64,000 nucleotides of DNA. Source: Pollutiaquabacter aromativorans (lineage in GTDB: Bacteria > Bacteroidota > Bacteroidia > AKYH767-A > 2013-40CM-41-45). Of this stretch, positions 7,448 to 16,550 are shown piece by piece (the stretch's first letter is position 1; each line of letters starts with the position of its first letter). Location: positions 3,655,831 to 3,719,830 of the forward strand of contig CP185379.1 in the NCBI GenBank assembly GCA_049177215.1, in the 5' to 3' direction. Under the pieces are notes generated by a model. It worked only from the letters and a program-made list of their open reading frames with translations, was not told the DNA's origin and searched no databases. A program made the translations under genes and the position numbers.

Positions 7448-8522
7448 ATGATGAACCGCCTCTACGCACTCTTGCTGGCCATGCTCCCGCTCCTGGCCAT
7501 CGGCCAATCCTATAATGGCCCCGAAAGCGCCGAATTCGATTACGTCAACCGCCGTTGGCTGATTGGAAATACGAGCAGTCACCAGATCCTGAGCCGCGAC
7601 AGCCTGGGCAACCTGAGCGTCTTGGTCAACTCCACCACCAGTGGTCCGTACGGAATCGAGATCGTCGGCGATACGGTGTTCTGTTGCAGCGGCGGCAGTA
7701 TCAAAGGGTATCTGCTTTCCGATGGAACGCCGGTTTACAACCTGAATGTCGGCGGAAGTTTCCTGAACGGATTGACCCACGACAATGCGGGCAATCTTTT
7801 TGCAACGGATTTCTCGACGAAAAGCATCATCCGCGTTCACATCGCATCGCAGACTTTCGCGCCGGTTGCCACTTCGTTGCCGAATACGCCCAACGGAATC
7901 GTCTTCGACGGATACAACAATCGTTGCGTCTTCGTGAACTGGGGTAGCAACGCGCCGATCCGTGCGATCGACCTTGCCACGTATGCCGTCACCACGGTTG
8001 TTACCACGACGCTTGGTAGCTGCGACGGCATCACCCGCGACGCGATCGGTCGTTATTATGTAAGTAACTGGAGCGGTCAATCCATTGTGCGCTTCGATAG
8101 CGCCTTCGCTGCTCCTCCTGCAACGGTGGTGAGCGGACTTTCCAATCCGGCCGATATCTTTTACAATGTGGTGGATGATACGCTGGCGATTCCCAACGCG
8201 GGGAATAATACGGTCACTTTTTTTGGATTTCCCATCGGCGGTAGGAATCAGCAATGTGATGCCGGAACATCTGGTTCGCATGGGTCCGAATCCCCTGCCT
8301 GTCGGCGGCACCCTGGTCGTCCATTGTCCTTCGCGTGTTTCCCGCGTAGAGCTGCACAACTTAAACGGAGCCCTGATCGGGACGCCGGTCTGCGAACAGC
8401 GCGATCTGGAAACGGTTCTGATATTGCACATGCCGACGGGACTTTCGGGAGGTACGTACTACCTCAGCTTCATCACCGATGCCGGTGTGATCCGGAAGAA
8501 GTTCAGCATGATCGATCCCTGA
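7448..8522 (+). CDS. Secreted NHL/SMP-30-like propeller with T9SS domain, frameshifted in a T7 run
   Basis: The N-terminal frame has a signal peptide (LYALLLAMLPLLAIGQ) and about 250 residues of beta-propeller repeats of NHL or SMP-30 type (GLTHDNAGNLFATDF, GIVFDGYNNRCVF, GITRDAIGRYYVSNW). After NAGNNTVTFF the frame turns into low-complexity Arg-rich sequence and runs on to 8632. The next frame from about 8225 continues as a proper type A sorting domain (GPNPLPVGGTLVV, VELHNLNGALIG, GGTYYLSFITDAG) and stops at 8522. The switch point is a run of seven T at 8218-8224, so one base is missing or extra there. The intact protein would be about 357 residues, secreted by the T9SS. No catalytic residues could be named. 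Slippage in the T run would be a real biological alternative to an assembly error. Confidence 0.75.
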
Positions 8523-8527
8523 CCGGT

Positions 8528-10159
8528 TCAATGTCCGGCTGCAGGCGTCTCCACCTGCAACCCCTGCGCCTTCAGGATACCGGCTGTACGCAGTGCATGC
8601 CAGGCCAGGTAGATGAAGCAAAGCAGGGGTAATACGTATGAAAAGTGCGTGTAACTCATGCCCAGGATGCCGCCCGGCGCATGTTTGTCCAGATCGCAGA
8701 TGACTCCCTGCGCCGGTGGAATGATGGCTCCCCCCAGGATCATCATGATCAAAAATGCCGAACCCTGGCTGGTGTATTTTCCAAGTCCCATGATCGCCAA
8801 TGCGAAAATGCAGGGCCACATGACCGAGCAACACAAGCCCGCGCTGATGAAGGCGTACGTGCTCACCGTCCCGGTCGTAAACAAGCCGACAAGCAGCGCG
8901 AGGGTCCCGAGCGCAGCGACCGTAAACAGCATGCGAACCGGCTGTTCGTTCGCATAGAGGAAGGCGGCGATCAGGACAAGTACGCACAGTACATAGACGT
9001 ACAGGTTCTCCACATCGTTTCCGCGCAGGTGGTTCACGAACAGGATGACCCCGAAGGCGATCAACGGAACGATTACGGTCAGCAATTTCTTTACCGAGGG
9101 CGACACTTTGAATACCGCCACCGCGCCGGTCCAGCGACCGATCATGAGACTACCCCAATAGAGCGAGATGAACTGCGAAATGTATTTTTCGTCGAGCCCG
9201 CCGAACTCCGGTTGTTTCAGCAACGCGCCCATATTGCTTTGCACCGTCACTTCCATCCCGACATACACGAAGATCGCGATCATGCCCAGCACCAGTTGCG
9301 GGTATTGCATGGCGCCCCAGCCCTGCTTGTTCTTCGCGGCTGCCCCCATGGCGTAGAAGAGCAGGCCAAGTATTACGATCAATGAACCGATGACCACATA
9401 TACACGGTCCGCTTCAGGTATAAGGTCGTTGAAGAACAAGATGAGCACCGTCGGAATGGAGATGAGAAAAAGGATATTCGTCGCCTTCGAACTCTTTTCC
9501 ACGTGCTCTTCCTGGTGAATGGTGGGGAGGTTCTTCGAGAACAGGAAGAACAAGGCCACGAAGAGAAAGAGTCCTGCCAGGGTGAGGTACAGGGTTTGGA
9601 TCGACTGAATCGTCGCGGTGCCGCCGTTTTGCAAATCGCCGAACAGCATGTAACTCACCGCCAGCGGACCGAGCAATGTGCCCAGCGAGTTGATGCCGCC
9701 GGCCAGGTTGAGCCGGTGCGCGCCGGTCTCCGGACTTCCCAGCGCGATGGTGAACGGTTGAGCGGCTGTCTGCTGCAGTGAAAAGCCCAGCGCGATGATG
9801 AAGAACGAAGCGAGCACCATCGCGAACGTGGCCGAAGCCGATACCGAGACGAACGCCAGACTAAGCGCGCCGATCACCGACATCGACAATCCGATGATGA
9901 TCCCGTTCTTGTAGCCGATCCGGTTGAGGATGTCGACACCTGAAACTCCGGACATCAGATATAACAGCAGGGAGCCGAAGAAGTAGGCGCCGTAGAAGGA
10001 GGTGTCGATCAGTTGCGACTGAAACTGATTCAACTGGAAATGTGTCTTGCAGAACGGGATGAAGATGCCGTTCGAAGCGGCTACAAAGCCCCAGAAGAAG
10101 AAGACGGTGATGAGCGTCGGTAATGCGCCCTTGCTGATCGTCGGATTCGTTTGCGCCAT
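8528..10159 (-). CDS. FucP/NagP-type sugar:proton symporter (MFS)
   Basis: 543 residues with about twelve to fourteen membrane segments. The N-terminal signature LITVFFFWGFVAASNGIFIPF and the LQQTAAQPFTIALG segment are those of the FHS (L-fucose/glucose/galactose) family of the major facilitator superfamily. The length exceeds E. coli FucP by about 100 residues, as is usual for Bacteroidota members, which have an expanded second half. The minus-strand neighbour upstream (10256-11101) is an N-acetylglucosamine-kinase-like enzyme, 96 bp away. The Bacteroidota and Shewanella NagP transporters belong to this same family, so GlcNAc is the most likely substrate, but that is inference from context. 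Confidence 0.85.
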   Translation of the reverse strand: MAQTNPTISKGALPTLITVFFFWGFVAASNGIFIPFCKTHFQLNQFQSQLIDTSFYGAYFFGSLLLYLMSGVSGVDILNRIGYKNGIIIGLSMSVIGALSLAFVSVSASATFAMVLASFFIIALGFSLQQTAAQPFTIALGSPETGAHRLNLAGGINSLGTLLGPLAVSYMLFGDLQNGGTATIQSIQTLYLTLAGLFLFVALFFLFSKNLPTIHQEEHVEKSSKATNILFLISIPTVLILFFNDLIPEADRVYVVIGSLIVILGLLFYAMGAAAKNKQGWGAMQYPQLVLGMIAIFVYVGMEVTVQSNMGALLKQPEFGGLDEKYISQFISLYWGSLMIGRWTGAVAVFKVSPSVKKLLTVIVPLIAFGVILFVNHLRGNDVENLYVYVLCVLVLIAAFLYANEQPVRMLFTVAALGTLALLVGLFTTGTVSTYAFISAGLCCSVMWPCIFALAIMGLGKYTSQGSAFLIMMILGGAIIPPAQGVICDLDKHAPGGILGMSYTHFSYVLPLLCFIYLAWHALRTAGILKAQGLQVETPAAGH

Positions 10160-10255
10160 GCCGGGAAGTGTTATGCTGTCAAATACGGTAAAATCGTACT
10201 TGGATACGCAAGGTCCTGATGAAAGTTATTCGCCCGACTGTGTACAGCTATGCGG

Positions 10256-11101
10256 TTAATGAAGCTGACGGAAGTGTCGAACCAGTCCTTCAATGGGTTT
10301 TTGAAGGATCGTACCGACCGGCTGCCCCAGCCGCGTACCGGTCCGGATCAGTTCCGGTTGGAAGGCGTGGGCGATGCTGCCGACGAAATGAACCGGCAGC
10401 GGTGTCGGGACTTGGATCGGACGTACGCAGAGTTCGAAGAATTCAGCGAATCCCGCATCCAGCGTTTCGAGTATCCAGGGATGTTCCCGATGCATGCTCA
10501 GGAAGGGTGCGAAGGAAGCGAGCCAGTTGTTCGCTCCGCTTTCGCGGTACACACGACGAATGACTTCGTCGCGGGTCAAGGCGTAGTGTTTGTCGAATTC
10601 CCGGCTCAGGTCGTCCGGCATCAATCCGTACAGATAGCGGGTGACCAGTCGCTTCCCGAACCAGGTGCCGCTGCCTTCGTCGCCCAGGATATAGCCGAGT
10701 CCCGAACGCGCCGGCTGAGCGTGCCTGCCATCGAAGTAACAGGCGTTGCTGCCGGTTCCCAGGATGCAGGCAATGCCCGGTGTGTTTCCGCAAACCGCCA
10801 GGGCTGCGGCCTGGACATCATGGTCCACTTCAATGGAAGCGTGTTTGAAGAAGGCGCGAAGTCCGGCGCCTGCGATGGCTTTCAGTTCCGGCGAAGAACA
10901 ACCCGAACCGAAGTACCGGACACTGCTGACCTGTTCCGCCAGCGCCATCAGTGCCGGGTCGCCTGCCAGTTTCAACGCGATCTGTTGCGCATCATGCTGG
11001 TTCGGATTGAATCCTTCCGAGCTCAACAGCCGTACCTGGCCATTGTCTTCAAGGACGGCCCAGTCGGCTTTGGTCGATCCGCCGTCGGCGATCAATAACA
11101 T
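10256..11101 (-). CDS. N-acetylglucosamine kinase-like BadF/BadG/BcrA ATPase
   Basis: 281 residues from the ATG at 11101, chosen because the protein then opens directly with the phosphate-1 motif MLLIADGGSTKADW and is preceded by GGAAA. A TTG at 11131 would only add a basic, non-conserved tail. Further ASKHA-fold motifs are present: LGTGSNAC (phosphate 2) and LGYILGDEGSGTWFG with VTRYL, which match bacterial and mammalian GlcNAc kinases. It would phosphorylate N-acetylglucosamine (or glucosamine) in the cytoplasm with ATP. Pairing with the FHS transporter suggests uptake and activation of chitin or peptidoglycan amino sugars. No nagA or nagB is nearby. Confidence 0.85.
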   Translation of the reverse strand: MLLIADGGSTKADWAVLEDNGQVRLLSSEGFNPNQHDAQQIALKLAGDPALMALAEQVSSVRYFGSGCSSPELKAIAGAGLRAFFKHASIEVDHDVQAAALAVCGNTPGIACILGTGSNACYFDGRHAQPARSGLGYILGDEGSGTWFGKRLVTRYLYGLMPDDLSREFDKHYALTRDEVIRRVYRESGANNWLASFAPFLSMHREHPWILETLDAGFAEFFELCVRPIQVPTPLPVHFVGSIAHAFQPELIRTGTRLGQPVGTILQKPIEGLVRHFRQLH

Positions 11102-11197
11102 GCTGTTTCCTGCATTGGTTCGTAGTTGCAATCATACAAAAACGAAGCGGGGGGAAAGGAGCGATCGAAATGAATCTGTAAACAGGGCTGGGATAAA

Positions 11198-11240
11198 ATG
11201 GACCGCCGGCCTGCGTCCACACAGCGCAGTCCGGCGGCGG
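11198..11240 (-). terminator. GC-rich hairpin in the 11102-11425 intergenic stretch
   Basis: An imperfect inverted repeat has arms near ACCGCCGG and TCCGGCGGC. On the minus strand it is followed by ATTTTATCC, a weak T tract. It could end the transcript of the GT2 gene upstream. Otherwise this 324-bp gap shows no gene or recognisable RNA. Confidence 0.35.
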
Positions 11241-11425
11241 CATTGAAAACCGGAAACACACATCACTAAAACTCCTGTTTGGCGTCGCCAGGGGTCACCT
11301 GACAACGTGGAGTGAGCCGGACAATGTTGCACTAAAGTATGGTCGGGATGTGCCTTGAGACGAATGAACCATGCCAGTCAGGTATTTGGGTCTTCTGAAT
11401 GGGACAAAACCGGAGTCGACCGGGA

Positions 11426-12433
11426 TCAGGCGAGCAAAATAAAGTCTTGTTCCTCCTGATGTCCCTGTTCCATTAGAAGTTGCCGGATCGCTGTCCGAAC
11501 TCCCCGTTGCCCGATCAAATTGATGAAAAAGGCCTCTCCTGGCGCCGGAAGGGACGAGACCGGGATATAGCGGAGCGGATGCCCCGGGCGATTCACTACA
11601 TCGGTATAGGCGTCGAAGCGAATGCCTTCACCTTGCAAGACCTCCAGCTTATTCCTGATGTTCCGGCTTCCGCCACAGACGACCAAGGGTCGATCACCCG
11701 GAGGATGTTGCTGCAGCCAGCTTGCCAGGTAGCGGGCTTTGACACGGAGGAAGGCATCCAGGGAGTAATCCGGATGAATCCTGCTCAATCGCCCGGAGTG
11801 GTCGCGCCATTCCAGCAGGAACTCCGGCAGCTTGGAAATACGAACTCCGGCATCCATCCAACGCAACCACATTTCATAATCCTCCGGTACGCCATCCTCG
11901 CGATAACCTCCATAGCGATCGATCAAGGATCTTCTGAACATCACGGAAGGATGGGCAATGGGTGATTCGATGAACCGGTTGCGGCGATGGTCCTCCGGCG
12001 TCAGTATTTCGTTTTGCCAGGTTACGAATAGCCGGTAACCTTCATTCTCCGGTGTCTCAGGAAAGACCGCACAACGACTCGCGACTAAGTCGATTGCTGC
12101 ATGACTGTCGAGGAAGTCCGCTTGTTTCAAGAGACGCTCGGGATGCATCCGGTCGTCGGCGTCCATGCGCGCGATGTAAGCGCCGGCACATTCGGAAAGA
12201 CCGGTGTTCAGGGCTGCACTGATCCCCGGCGCGTTCGCGGTGACCATGCGGATCCTTGGGTCGGATATTGCGTATCGGGCTGCGATGGAACGCGTCCGGT
12301 CATCCGCCTGACTGTCGACCAGAACCAATTCCCATCCATCACAATGCTGATGACGTACGCTCTCCATGGCTTCCTCCAGCAGGGAACCTTCGTGATGAAA
12401 CGGCAGCAGGACGGAAATTCTGATGGGTTTCAC
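11426..12433 (-). CDS. Family 2 glycosyltransferase
   Basis: 335 residues from a GTG at 12433, preferred over 12505 because the GT-A fold then begins at once with VKPIRISVLLPFHHEG. The first 24 codons of the longer frame are low-quality sequence that overlaps a terminator hairpin. Motifs: nucleotide-binding ELVLVDSQADD, the DxD-like metal site RMDADDR, and the acceptor-side segment GVPEDYEMWLRW, an (E/P)ED base motif. It transfers a sugar from a nucleotide donor in polysaccharide or lipopolysaccharide synthesis. There is no membrane segment. It stands alone rather than in a polysaccharide cluster, so the product cannot be inferred. The last ~70 residues depart from the catalytic fold. Confidence 0.85.
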   Translation of the reverse strand: MKPIRISVLLPFHHEGSLLEEAMESVRHQHCDGWELVLVDSQADDRTRSIAARYAISDPRIRMVTANAPGISAALNTGLSECAGAYIARMDADDRMHPERLLKQADFLDSHAAIDLVASRCAVFPETPENEGYRLFVTWQNEILTPEDHRRNRFIESPIAHPSVMFRRSLIDRYGGYREDGVPEDYEMWLRWMDAGVRISKLPEFLLEWRDHSGRLSRIHPDYSLDAFLRVKARYLASWLQQHPPGDRPLVVCGGSRNIRNKLEVLQGEGIRFDAYTDVVNRPGHPLRYIPVSSLPAPGEAFFINLIGQRGVRTAIRQLLMEQGHQEEQDFILLA

Positions 12434-12473
12434 GGCCGAAAAGGTACGGGCTTGCAGGGGGAATAAATGCGAA

Positions 12474-12499
12474 CCCCGGCATCTTGCGGGATGCCGGGG
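12474..12499 (-). terminator. Rho-independent-like terminator after the two-component operon
   Basis: A perfect ten-base-pair stem (CCCCGGCATC with GATGCCGGGG) lies downstream of the response-regulator gene. On the minus strand it is followed by a loose T-rich tract (TTCGCATTTATT). It separates that operon from the GT2 gene. Confidence 0.6.
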
Positions 12500-12606
12500 C
12501 TGCAACCAAGTAACTCATTCAATCGGAACTGAAGTTCGAATTGCACTGTAAGATCTCTGGTCGGTTACGTATTTCCAATGGAGCGGGATAAAATGAGGGA
12601 ACACCC

Positions 12607-13272
12607 TTACTCGATGGAATCGAGGAATGGTTTGATGGAAAACGCGTAGGTGATCAGCGAAAGCGTTCCGCTGATACCGAGTTTTTCGGAAATGTTGGAC
12701 CGGTGATTTTCCACGGTCTTGAAGCTGATGAAGAGTTCTTCGGAGATCTGCCTGCTGGTCTTGCCTTCGGCCACTCTTCGCAGGATGTGCCGTTCGGATT
12801 TTGTGAGTTTTCGGAGGTGCTGCATGACCTCTTCACGCGTGTACTGGAGTTTGGCGTTCTGCACATCGGTCTGATGGCCCGCACTCATCTGTTCTTTCCT
12901 TTTCAGGCGTGTCGTGACCGCTTGCAGGAGCTCATCTTTCATGAACGGTTTGGTCAGGTAGTCGTCGGCGCCCAGGTTCATGCCTTTCCGGATGTCGTCG
13001 CGTTCGACCTTCGCGGAGATGAAGATCAACGGGATGTCTTTTCGTTCCGTGTTTTCGCGTAGTCGTTGCAGGAATTCGTATCCGTCCATCAGCGGCATCC
13101 GGATGTCGCAGATCACGAGGTCGGGTTGAAATTCCCGGACTTGCTGCTCGGCTTGCTGTCCGTTCTCAGCCGCGGCCGTCAGGAAGCCGTTCAGGTCGAG
13201 CAGCTCGCAAATATTCTCCCGTAATCTGACTTCATCGTCAACGACCAGGATCTTCTTCTTCACTTCATTCAT
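12607..13272 (-). CDS. Response regulator, REC plus LuxR-type HTH
   Basis: 221 residues. The receiver domain (about 8-125) has DD at 12-13, phospho-acceptor D56 in LVICDIRMP, S86 in LIFISAK and K108 in DDYLTKPF. A C-terminal LuxR/NarL-type helix-turn-helix (about 152-215) contains LTKSERHILRRVAEGKTSRQISEELFISFKTVENHRSNI. It is a DNA-binding transcription factor activated by phosphorylation. Its start overlaps the stop of the upstream PAS kinase by 4 nt, so the kinase is almost certainly its partner. The targets are unknown. Confidence 0.92.
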   Translation of the reverse strand: MNEVKKKILVVDDEVRLRENICELLDLNGFLTAAAENGQQAEQQVREFQPDLVICDIRMPLMDGYEFLQRLRENTERKDIPLIFISAKVERDDIRKGMNLGADDYLTKPFMKDELLQAVTTRLKRKEQMSAGHQTDVQNAKLQYTREEVMQHLRKLTKSERHILRRVAEGKTSRQISEELFISFKTVENHRSNISEKLGISGTLSLITYAFSIKPFLDSIE

Positions 13273-15506
13273 GACTCGGTAGGGATAATAATAGTAACGT
13301 CGGTTCCGTTGTTCTCTTCACTTTGTATGCGGATGGACCATCCGTGCAGATCCACGAATTGTTTGACCAGGGGAAGACCCAGCCCGGTTCCGTGAAAGTC
13401 GTTGGTGTTGGAGCCGCGGAAGAAAGATTCGTACAGGAACGGCAGTTCCTTGGCGGGAATGCCGATGCCTTTGTCTCGGACCACGATCTGAATTCCATCG
13501 GCTTCGTCCGGCAGGAGATCGACGATTATGTCCAGTTCAGCCGGACTGTACTTGGCCGCGTTGGACAACAGGTTGCTGAGGATGTGGTCGAGAAGATTCG
13601 GGTCGAAGCGGGTGTGGACCGGGCGTCCGGGGCCATTGAAGCGGACGCGTTCACGAAACGCGGTACTGACTCTTCGCAGATGGGTCTGAATGAACTCGTG
13701 TATATCGCCCGAGCCCGGCCTGAATGGGATCTTGCCTGCATCCATTTTCCCCAGCAACAAAACATTGTTCATGATCTCCGTCATGCGTAACACTTCTTCG
13801 GCGATCCGGTCGGTATGGTTAAGAATACGCACGGCTGCCTCATCCTCGATCGTGTCGGCGTATTCACGGATGATGTCGGTACTGGACAGGATGCCGGCGA
13901 GTGGCGTACGGAATTCGTGCGAGGCAAGGCTGACAAACCGCGATTTGAGTTCACTCAGCGCGCGCTCCTTGTGAAGGGCCGTGAGCGCGTTCTTTTCGGC
14001 TGCCTTGATGAGGGTAATATCGTTCAGGATGCACGCGCTGTAGCGAAACTCCCCGTTATCGTCGTACACCGGGTTGATCTCACCCTGTAGCCATATTTCT
14101 TCCCCGGTTGCGGTGTAATAAGCCAGCTCGCCTTTCATGTGTTGGTGCTGGTGCATACCGAATTGCAGCCAGGGCGGCAGGTTGTCGTTGCTCCAGCCCG
14201 GTGTTTCGGAGGGAAAGCGCGTGCCGAGCACTTCCTCCTTGGTGCGCCCCGTCAGACGCAGGAAGCTATCGTTGACCCAATCGACTCTTCGCTGATTGTC
14301 CAGGATGAGGATGATATTGTTCGAGCGGTTGGATACCAGGGCCAGCTTCTGCATCTCCTCATCCCGTTCCCGTCGCTTACTGATGTCACGACAGATGCAG
14401 ATCATCCCGCCGTTGGGAAGTGCGGACAAGGTGATCTCCTGGTGAAACAGCGTTCCGTCCTTCTTTTTGCCCACCGTCTCGCCCTGCCAATAACCCTCCT
14501 GCATCAAGAGCGGGAGCAGGATCTTTTCAATGCGTTCAACTTCGGTTTTCGGATAAATGGCTCTCCAGGTTTTCCCTTTCAGGTCTTCCTCGGCGTCGTA
14601 TCCGAACATCGAGATGTGTGCGTTATTGAGATACTGATAGGTCTCGTCAGCACCCAGAATCGCGATACCGTCGGTCGAAGCTTCCATTGCGATGCCGGAA
14701 CTGACCAGGCGTTGTTCGGACAATTTCCAGTCAGTGATGTCGACGCCGTATCCGATGACGTACCGCAACTTGCCGGTTTGTTTGTCCCAGATAGGAGCGA
14801 ACTGTCGAAGCTTATAAATGTCCTTCCCGTTCTTAACGGAATGTTCCTCGAAGAACTTTTTTTCCTTTCCCTCCAGCATGGAGCGAAACTGCGCCTGCCG
14901 TTTATAGGCCCGGTCGAGTGGCAGGCCGCGCATGGTGAAGTAGTCGAAGTCGTTCTTGTTAACGATCCACTTTCGCGCCTCGGCGTCAGCCACTGCGGTC
15001 TCGTTGATGTATAGATAGCGCTGGTCTTCGCTGTATACGGCGATATCAGCCGGAATGCTGTCCAGCACCGATTGGAAGAAAACCTGTTCTTCTTTCAGTC
15101 GTGTCCGGGCCATCATCTCGTCGGTGATGTCCTGCAACAAGCCGTGCATGTGCACCAATTGTCCGTTCACATCGACTTCCGGGATCAGGAGCGAACGATG
15201 CCATTTGACCTTGCCGTTCGGTAAGTGGACCTGAAATACGTCCTGTTGAGCGGTCCGCGTAAGCCGCAGGCGTTCAATGAGACTGAAGAGTCTTGTTTTT
15301 TCTTCCGGTCGATAATATTCATCGCTTTCGTGGAAGAGTACCGGTGGCAGATCCAAGTCGACTTCGTAGAAATTATACACCTCCTTCGACCAGATCGCCG
15401 ATCCACTCAGGAAATCGAACTCCCATTCTCCGATTTTACCGAAGGATTGGGCAAGCTCCAGCCGCTCGGCCAGTGATGACTTTACGCGGGAAATGAATTG
15501 TTCCAT
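13269..15506 (-). CDS. Multi-PAS sensor histidine kinase
   Basis: 745 residues from the ATG at 15506, where the protein begins MEQFISRVKSS. An ATG eight codons earlier is possible. No signal peptide or membrane segment is visible, so it is a cytoplasmic sensor. About four PAS domains follow one another (near 25-130, 140-265, 275-385 and 390-510), several with PAC-like endings (QGEINPVYDDNGEFRYSACI). The kinase core has the H box LASHEFRTPLAG, N box LLSNAAKYSP, G1 box VVRDKGIGIP and G2 box HGTGLGLPL. All catalytic motifs are intact. It is coupled by a 4-nt overlap to the LuxR-type regulator. Signals could be redox state, light or small ligands bound by PAS domains, but none is identifiable by sequence. 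Confidence 0.92.
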   Translation of the reverse strand: MEQFISRVKSSLAERLELAQSFGKIGEWEFDFLSGSAIWSKEVYNFYEVDLDLPPVLFHESDEYYRPEEKTRLFSLIERLRLTRTAQQDVFQVHLPNGKVKWHRSLLIPEVDVNGQLVHMHGLLQDITDEMMARTRLKEEQVFFQSVLDSIPADIAVYSEDQRYLYINETAVADAEARKWIVNKNDFDYFTMRGLPLDRAYKRQAQFRSMLEGKEKKFFEEHSVKNGKDIYKLRQFAPIWDKQTGKLRYVIGYGVDITDWKLSEQRLVSSGIAMEASTDGIAILGADETYQYLNNAHISMFGYDAEEDLKGKTWRAIYPKTEVERIEKILLPLLMQEGYWQGETVGKKKDGTLFHQEITLSALPNGGMICICRDISKRRERDEEMQKLALVSNRSNNIILILDNQRRVDWVNDSFLRLTGRTKEEVLGTRFPSETPGWSNDNLPPWLQFGMHQHQHMKGELAYYTATGEEIWLQGEINPVYDDNGEFRYSACILNDITLIKAAEKNALTALHKERALSELKSRFVSLASHEFRTPLAGILSSTDIIREYADTIEDEAAVRILNHTDRIAEEVLRMTEIMNNVLLLGKMDAGKIPFRPGSGDIHEFIQTHLRRVSTAFRERVRFNGPGRPVHTRFDPNLLDHILSNLLSNAAKYSPAELDIIVDLLPDEADGIQIVVRDKGIGIPAKELPFLYESFFRGSNTNDFHGTGLGLPLVKQFVDLHGWSIRIQSEENNGTDVTIIIPTES

Positions 15507-15975
15507 CAGGCCAATTCCATTATTGTACAAGTCTGCAGGATGGCTTCTGAAACGGAATGAGATTGCCGTATTTATTCAGTCACCGTTTTCGAAAAGTCGG
15601 TCGCAACAACTTTCCGCCACTTTTTACTCCTTAGTAAAGATAAGGATTTGACGGGGTAATTCAGTAGTTCGGACCCGTTGTTCAGCTTTTTAATGCCGGC
15701 TTCCGCCCTGCCAAATGTGCCTGGAACGCTGATCGAACGGAGGATGCAGATACTTTCAGTCAGGTATTAACCGGCTCAGGCATGCCGTTTATTAATCTGA
15801 ATTGCTATTGTTGAATGGCGCAAAACGGACAAATGGCGGCATTGCGGTAGCAGTATTCGGTTACGTGACAAAGAGAACAAACAGCTCATGGGATGATAAT
15901 CAACCTGAACCCAGGTTGCATTTCCGGCGAGCGATGGAACAATTCCGGTGCCTGAAGATCAGAGACAATGACAAC
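15507..15975. other. 469-bp intergenic stretch
   Basis: This region lies between the start of the PAS kinase and the end of a secreted-protein gene, both on the minus strand. The only suggestive site is a minus-strand TATCTTTA at 15635-15642 that could be the -7 element of the kinase operon, about 130 bp from its start. I see no convincing open frame or RNA. Confidence 0.5.
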
Positions 15976-16485
15976 TTAGCGCATTTGCCCATTTAACAGC
16001 AGCCAACTGCCATCGTCCGATTCCACCAGGGTAAAGCGACGATCTTCCTTTTCCAGCAGGAGTGAATGGGTGTTGTCTTCCTGATTCGTAAACTCAGAGC
16101 CGGTGGAGTAGCCCGATGTCCGGAAGGACGACTTCAAATTATACGCTTCGCCCGGAGCAGGATTGGCCATCTGTACCTGTAGTCGTTGTACGACATTCGC
16201 CTGGTCTGTGAACAGGCGCACCCGGATATTGCCTTCCCGGTTCTGGTAGGTCTCCCCGAAAAGTTCCTTTCCTAATACCGTACTGATGCCCTGTGCCATC
16301 GTTTCGGTGACGGGTTGAGAGAGCGTGTCAGTCTCGAAGCCCTGTCGGATCAGCCATTCCACCAGCAGCTTGCGTTCACTCCCCAGCCCGAGGTCGAGGC
16401 GGGTGACAAAAGCGGATTGTGCGTTGGTGCTTGGGGTGAGCGCCAACAAAAAGAAACTGAATAAAAAGTATTGGACGAGCCGCAA
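15976..16485 (-). CDS. Small secreted protein of unknown function
   Basis: 169 residues from a TTG at 16485, giving the signal peptide MRLVQYFLFSFFLLALTPSTNAQ. The alternative TTG at 16509 lies inside a TATCTTTG promoter-like element and is therefore less likely. The mature part is a mixed alpha/beta domain with no Cys and no motif I know. It is a periplasmic or exported protein without a T9SS sorting domain. It diverges from the methyltransferase gene. Function unknown. Confidence 0.65.
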   Translation of the reverse strand: MRLVQYFLFSFFLLALTPSTNAQSAFVTRLDLGLGSERKLLVEWLIRQGFETDTLSQPVTETMAQGISTVLGKELFGETYQNREGNIRVRLFTDQANVVQRLQVQMANPAPGEAYNLKSSFRTSGYSTGSEFTNQEDNTHSLLLEKEDRRFTLVESDDGSWLLLNGQMR

Positions 16486-16506
16486 GCCGGTAAGGAGTTT
16501 GTCGAT

Positions 16507-16514
16507 CAAAGATA
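16507..16514 (-). promoter_or_regulatory. TATCTTTG -7 element
   Basis: A perfect TANNTTTG match on the minus strand, 21 bases ahead of the TTG start at 16485. It overlaps the alternative TTG start at 16509 and so helps decide the start. Confidence 0.5.
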
Positions 16515-16550
16515 CCGCATTTCCAACCGGGTTTCCGACCTTTATCGCGG

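Noticed and set aside
7268..8431. 387-codon minus-strand frame across the frameshifted propeller gene
   Set aside because: Antisense to a clear secreted propeller. Arg-rich and spans a gene boundary, so a shadow.
10250..11098. 282-codon open frame opposite the GlcNAc kinase gene
   Set aside because: Low-complexity Arg/Val/Glu sequence with no signature. The minus-strand frame carries complete ASKHA motifs.
15802..15996. 64-codon plus-strand open frame in the 15507-15975 gap
   Set aside because: No conserved motif or promoter, overlaps the end of a convergent gene, and has biased composition.
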